In this document: positions 3,893-5,885 of the stretch, piece by piece | Numbering within the stretch: position 1 is the first letter of the stretch | Layout: each line of letters begins with the position of its first letter | The notes under the pieces: model-generated | Seen by the model: only the letters and a program-made list of their open reading frames with translations | The model's database searches: none | What the model was told of the DNA's origin: nothing | Program-made: the position numbers and the translations under genes | Assembly (NCBI GenBank): GCA_050122535.1 | Contig: JASFIT010000307.1 | Coordinates: forward strand, 1-5,885 | DNA from: JASFEQ01 sp050122535 | GTDB lineage: Bacteria > Desulfobacterota > DSM-4660 > Desulfatiglandales > HGW-15 | DNA length: 5,885 bases | Reading direction: 5' to 3'

Positions 3893-5869
3893 ATGCGAAA
3901 AGATCCCGGGCAAGATGCAGCCTCTTCACTGGCTGAAATGCGTAGATTCCTAATCCCCTCCTATCTTATAGCCACTATCGTATATTTAATATTTTCCCTC
4001 CATTATTTCACGACCGGCTTAGGAGGAGCGATGCTCCTTGCCGTAACTGTCGTCCCTATAGCATACGTGCTGTGGGTATTGAATTCCTTTGTCACCGGAG
4101 AGCTGCCGTATCCACGTCTAGGGCTTAAACCCAACATTGTCATAGCTGGCCTGTACATCGCTATGTGCATCTTTTCCATAATATATATGAGAGTGGAGTA
4201 TGACGCCCTCATTTATGACAGAGCGGGTTTTTTTAACACCCCTGACAAAATCGTAGGAGCGATGATGCTTGGTCTCGTAATCGAATATACCAGACGCGAG
4301 CATGGTGTACTCTTTTATCTCATCCTGTTTCTCATGCTTTATTCCGTTTACGGGTCGATTTTCCCAGGCATATTTGGTCATCCCGGCGTCTCCTGGATAA
4401 GGGTAATCACATCTTCTTCCGTTGAGATCAAATTGGGCCTCTTTGGAACGTATTCGCAAACTGGGGTAGCCGTTATTGCAGCATTTTTCATGTTTTTGGG
4501 CATTGCACAGGGATTTGGTGTTCAGGATTCTATTGTCAAAACTTTCACCGGGATATTTGCTAAACGTAAAACCCTCATTCCACAAACCGCGGTGGTGACT
4601 TCAATGGCTATCGCTACCTGTAGTGGATCGGGAGCAGCGAATGCAGCCATCACCGGGCAGTACACGATACCGTTGATGAAAAGAGCAGGGTTCCCCGCTC
4701 TTCACGCCGGTGCTGTGGAAGCTTCATCTTCGCTGGGAGGCCTGCTCATGCCGCCCGTCATGGCCATAGCCGGTTTCCTCATGGCTGACTTTCTAGGTGT
4801 GACGTATTTCGAGGTTATCGCTCGAGGATATGCGCCAGCACTCATTTTCTTTGCTATCATATCCATATCGGTTTACCTCTTTACAACGCGCTTCGTGCGG
4901 GCAAGGGGAAGTAGCCCAGATTCAGAACTGGTGTCCGTTATCGAGAGATTCTCCAAAATGGACGTGCTCAACACGGCCATTTTCTTTGCCTTCATCGGCG
5001 TTTTGATCTATTTGATGGGTGTGCTTTGGTATGAAGCATCAAGGGCCGCGCTTAACATTGCGTTCGGTCTCTTTATCACCGCCTCCGTAATGCGAATCTA
5101 CCTCCATCCTGGGACGATTTCAGATAAAATAAAGGAATGGGGTAGGACTTTGCGCCGATGCCTAGAGGCATTTGCTGGGGTCACCGCTCCCCTCATTCTC
5201 TTGCTCGCCATGCTCGGGGTCATGGTAAATCTGTTCGTGGTTAGTGGATGGATGCTCAAGCTCATGGGGCTACTGGCGACGATCGGAGAATTCCATGTCG
5301 TAGCCCTTATCGGAATGGGTTTTCTAATTGGGGTCTTCTTGGGGCTGGGAATACCTCCGTCAGCCTGTTACATACTCTCAGCCGTGATACTCATCCCGCC
5401 TATGACAAAAATCGGGATCAACCCTTGGATAGCTCATTTCTTCCTATTTTTCATAGCGGTCATATCCGAATATTCGCCACCCACCTCACTGGTCGCTGCG
5501 GTGGCTTCCCGTATTTCAGGGGCCTCCTTCATGAAGACGATGATGGTCACGCTGCAAATATCTCTGCCTTTTTTCTTCCTCACATTCGCGATTTTCAATT
5601 GGGATATTTTGTTGTTGAAGCCTGGTTTAGCACAAATAGCTGCTCTGGGTGTGCTCATTGTTGGATGTTCGACAGCAGCTGCCGCCATCCACGGTAGACT
5701 TTTTAAACGTAAAACGCATGACCTTCCGTTAAGGTTTTTACTGATCCTACTGGCGCTATTTATCTTGTTCTATCCTAAAGGTGTCCTTTCGGCATTGGCA
5801 TTGATACCAGCCTTGGCTATGATAATCCTGGTGATCTGGCGGACCGAAAAAACATCGGCAGCTTCTTAG
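3893..5869 (+). CDS. TRAP transporter fused permease (DctQ-like + DctM-like)
   Basis: This 658-residue integral membrane protein is the permease of a TAXI-type TRAP importer. Such systems are secondary transporters, normally driven by a Na+ or H+ gradient, that accept substrate from the binding protein. The N-terminal part (about 18-160) has four to five hydrophobic segments, near 20-38, 43-66, 80-98 and 118-160, corresponding to the DctQ small subunit. The rest (about 185-650) is the DctM large subunit, with about a dozen more. Family signatures are CSGSGAANAAITGQYTIP (243-260), LMKRAGFPALHAGAVEASSS (261-280) and LLMPPVMAIAGFLMADFLG (284-302) in the first half, with the pseudo-repeated GLGIPPSACYILSAV (484-498) and ISEYSPPTSLVAAVASRISG (524-543) in the second. 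The usual TPP in the last motif is SPP here. The length is typical of fused TRAP permeases. It lies 122 nt after the binding-protein gene, same strand, with the stem-loop in the gap. The assignment is firm; the substrate is unknown. Confidence 0.92.
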   Translation: MRKDPGQDAASSLAEMRRFLIPSYLIATIVYLIFSLHYFTTGLGGAMLLAVTVVPIAYVLWVLNSFVTGELPYPRLGLKPNIVIAGLYIAMCIFSIIYMRVEYDALIYDRAGFFNTPDKIVGAMMLGLVIEYTRREHGVLFYLILFLMLYSVYGSIFPGIFGHPGVSWIRVITSSSVEIKLGLFGTYSQTGVAVIAAFFMFLGIAQGFGVQDSIVKTFTGIFAKRKTLIPQTAVVTSMAIATCSGSGAANAAITGQYTIPLMKRAGFPALHAGAVEASSSLGGLLMPPVMAIAGFLMADFLGVTYFEVIARGYAPALIFFAIISISVYLFTTRFVRARGSSPDSELVSVIERFSKMDVLNTAIFFAFIGVLIYLMGVLWYEASRAALNIAFGLFITASVMRIYLHPGTISDKIKEWGRTLRRCLEAFAGVTAPLILLLAMLGVMVNLFVVSGWMLKLMGLLATIGEFHVVALIGMGFLIGVFLGLGIPPSACYILSAVILIPPMTKIGINPWIAHFFLFFIAVISEYSPPTSLVAAVASRISGASFMKTMMVTLQISLPFFFLTFAIFNWDILLLKPGLAQIAALGVLIVGCSTAAAAIHGRLFKRKTHDLPLRFLLILLALFILFYPKGVLSALALIPALAMIILVIWRTEKTSAAS

Positions 5870-5885
5870 GATGGCTATAAGGGAT

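Noticed and set aside
4118..4585. 155-codon open frame on the minus strand inside the permease gene.
   Set aside because: It is antisense to conserved TRAP permease coding sequence, has no family-like pattern and no ribosome binding evidence, so it is a shadow frame.
5871..5885. ATG 5871 just after the permease stop could start a further gene (MAIRD...).
   Set aside because: Only five codons are visible before the window ends and there is no good Shine-Dalgarno upstream, so it cannot be supported.

Overview
The window looks bacterial. Shine-Dalgarno sequences are strong (AAGGAGG type), there is a good sigma70-type promoter, and Sec-type export is used. It most resembles an anaerobe of the Desulfobacterota (deltaproteobacteria) or a similar syntrophic or sulfate-reducing lineage. 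That placement is inferred from gene content and from an AAGTG-type intergenic repeat of a style I associate with that group. No ribosomal marker is present, so it is a moderate-confidence guess.

Layout: all recognisable genes are on the + strand. (1) Bases 1-119 are the C-terminal end of a gene that is probably the flavoprotein subunit of a fumarate reductase/succinate dehydrogenase-like enzyme. (2) Bases 152-1681 encode its 509-residue iron-sulfur partner. This is an SdhB/FrdB-like half (one [2Fe-2S] motif and two four-Cys [4Fe-4S] motifs) fused to an HdrB-like half with two CCG motifs. This is the architecture of the thiol:fumarate reductase B subunit (TfrB). The first CCG motif has lost its last cysteine. 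(3) Bases 1779-2090 encode a 103-residue stand-alone Cdc48-N-like double-psi beta-barrel protein with four cysteines, starting at GTG. (4) About 600 bases without a long gene follow. They hold a weak hairpin, a 145-bp palindromic repeat element built of roughly 9-bp AAGTG units, a terminator-like hairpin, a promoter with a palindrome in its spacer, and a leader of about 200 nt with three strong Shine-Dalgarno-like sequences and a 12-codon ORF. (5) Bases 2694-3770 encode an exported TAXI-type TRAP solute-binding protein. (6) A perfect 14-bp stem-loop lies in the gap between the binding protein and the permease. (7) Bases 3893-5869 encode the fused (DctQ+DctM) TRAP permease.

How the genes work together: there appear to be two transcription units. 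The first encodes a probably cytoplasmic fumarate-reductase/succinate-oxidising redox module; no membrane-anchor gene is visible here. The second is a complete two-protein TAXI-TRAP importer, which takes up an organic acid or similar solute using an ion gradient. A link between them, such as uptake of a dicarboxylate that feeds the redox enzyme, is possible but rests only on proximity, and a terminator and repeat lie between them. The observations most worth following are the atypical CCG motif, the small Cys-bearing beta-barrel protein, the structured TRAP leader, the inter-gene hairpin and the palindromic repeat.
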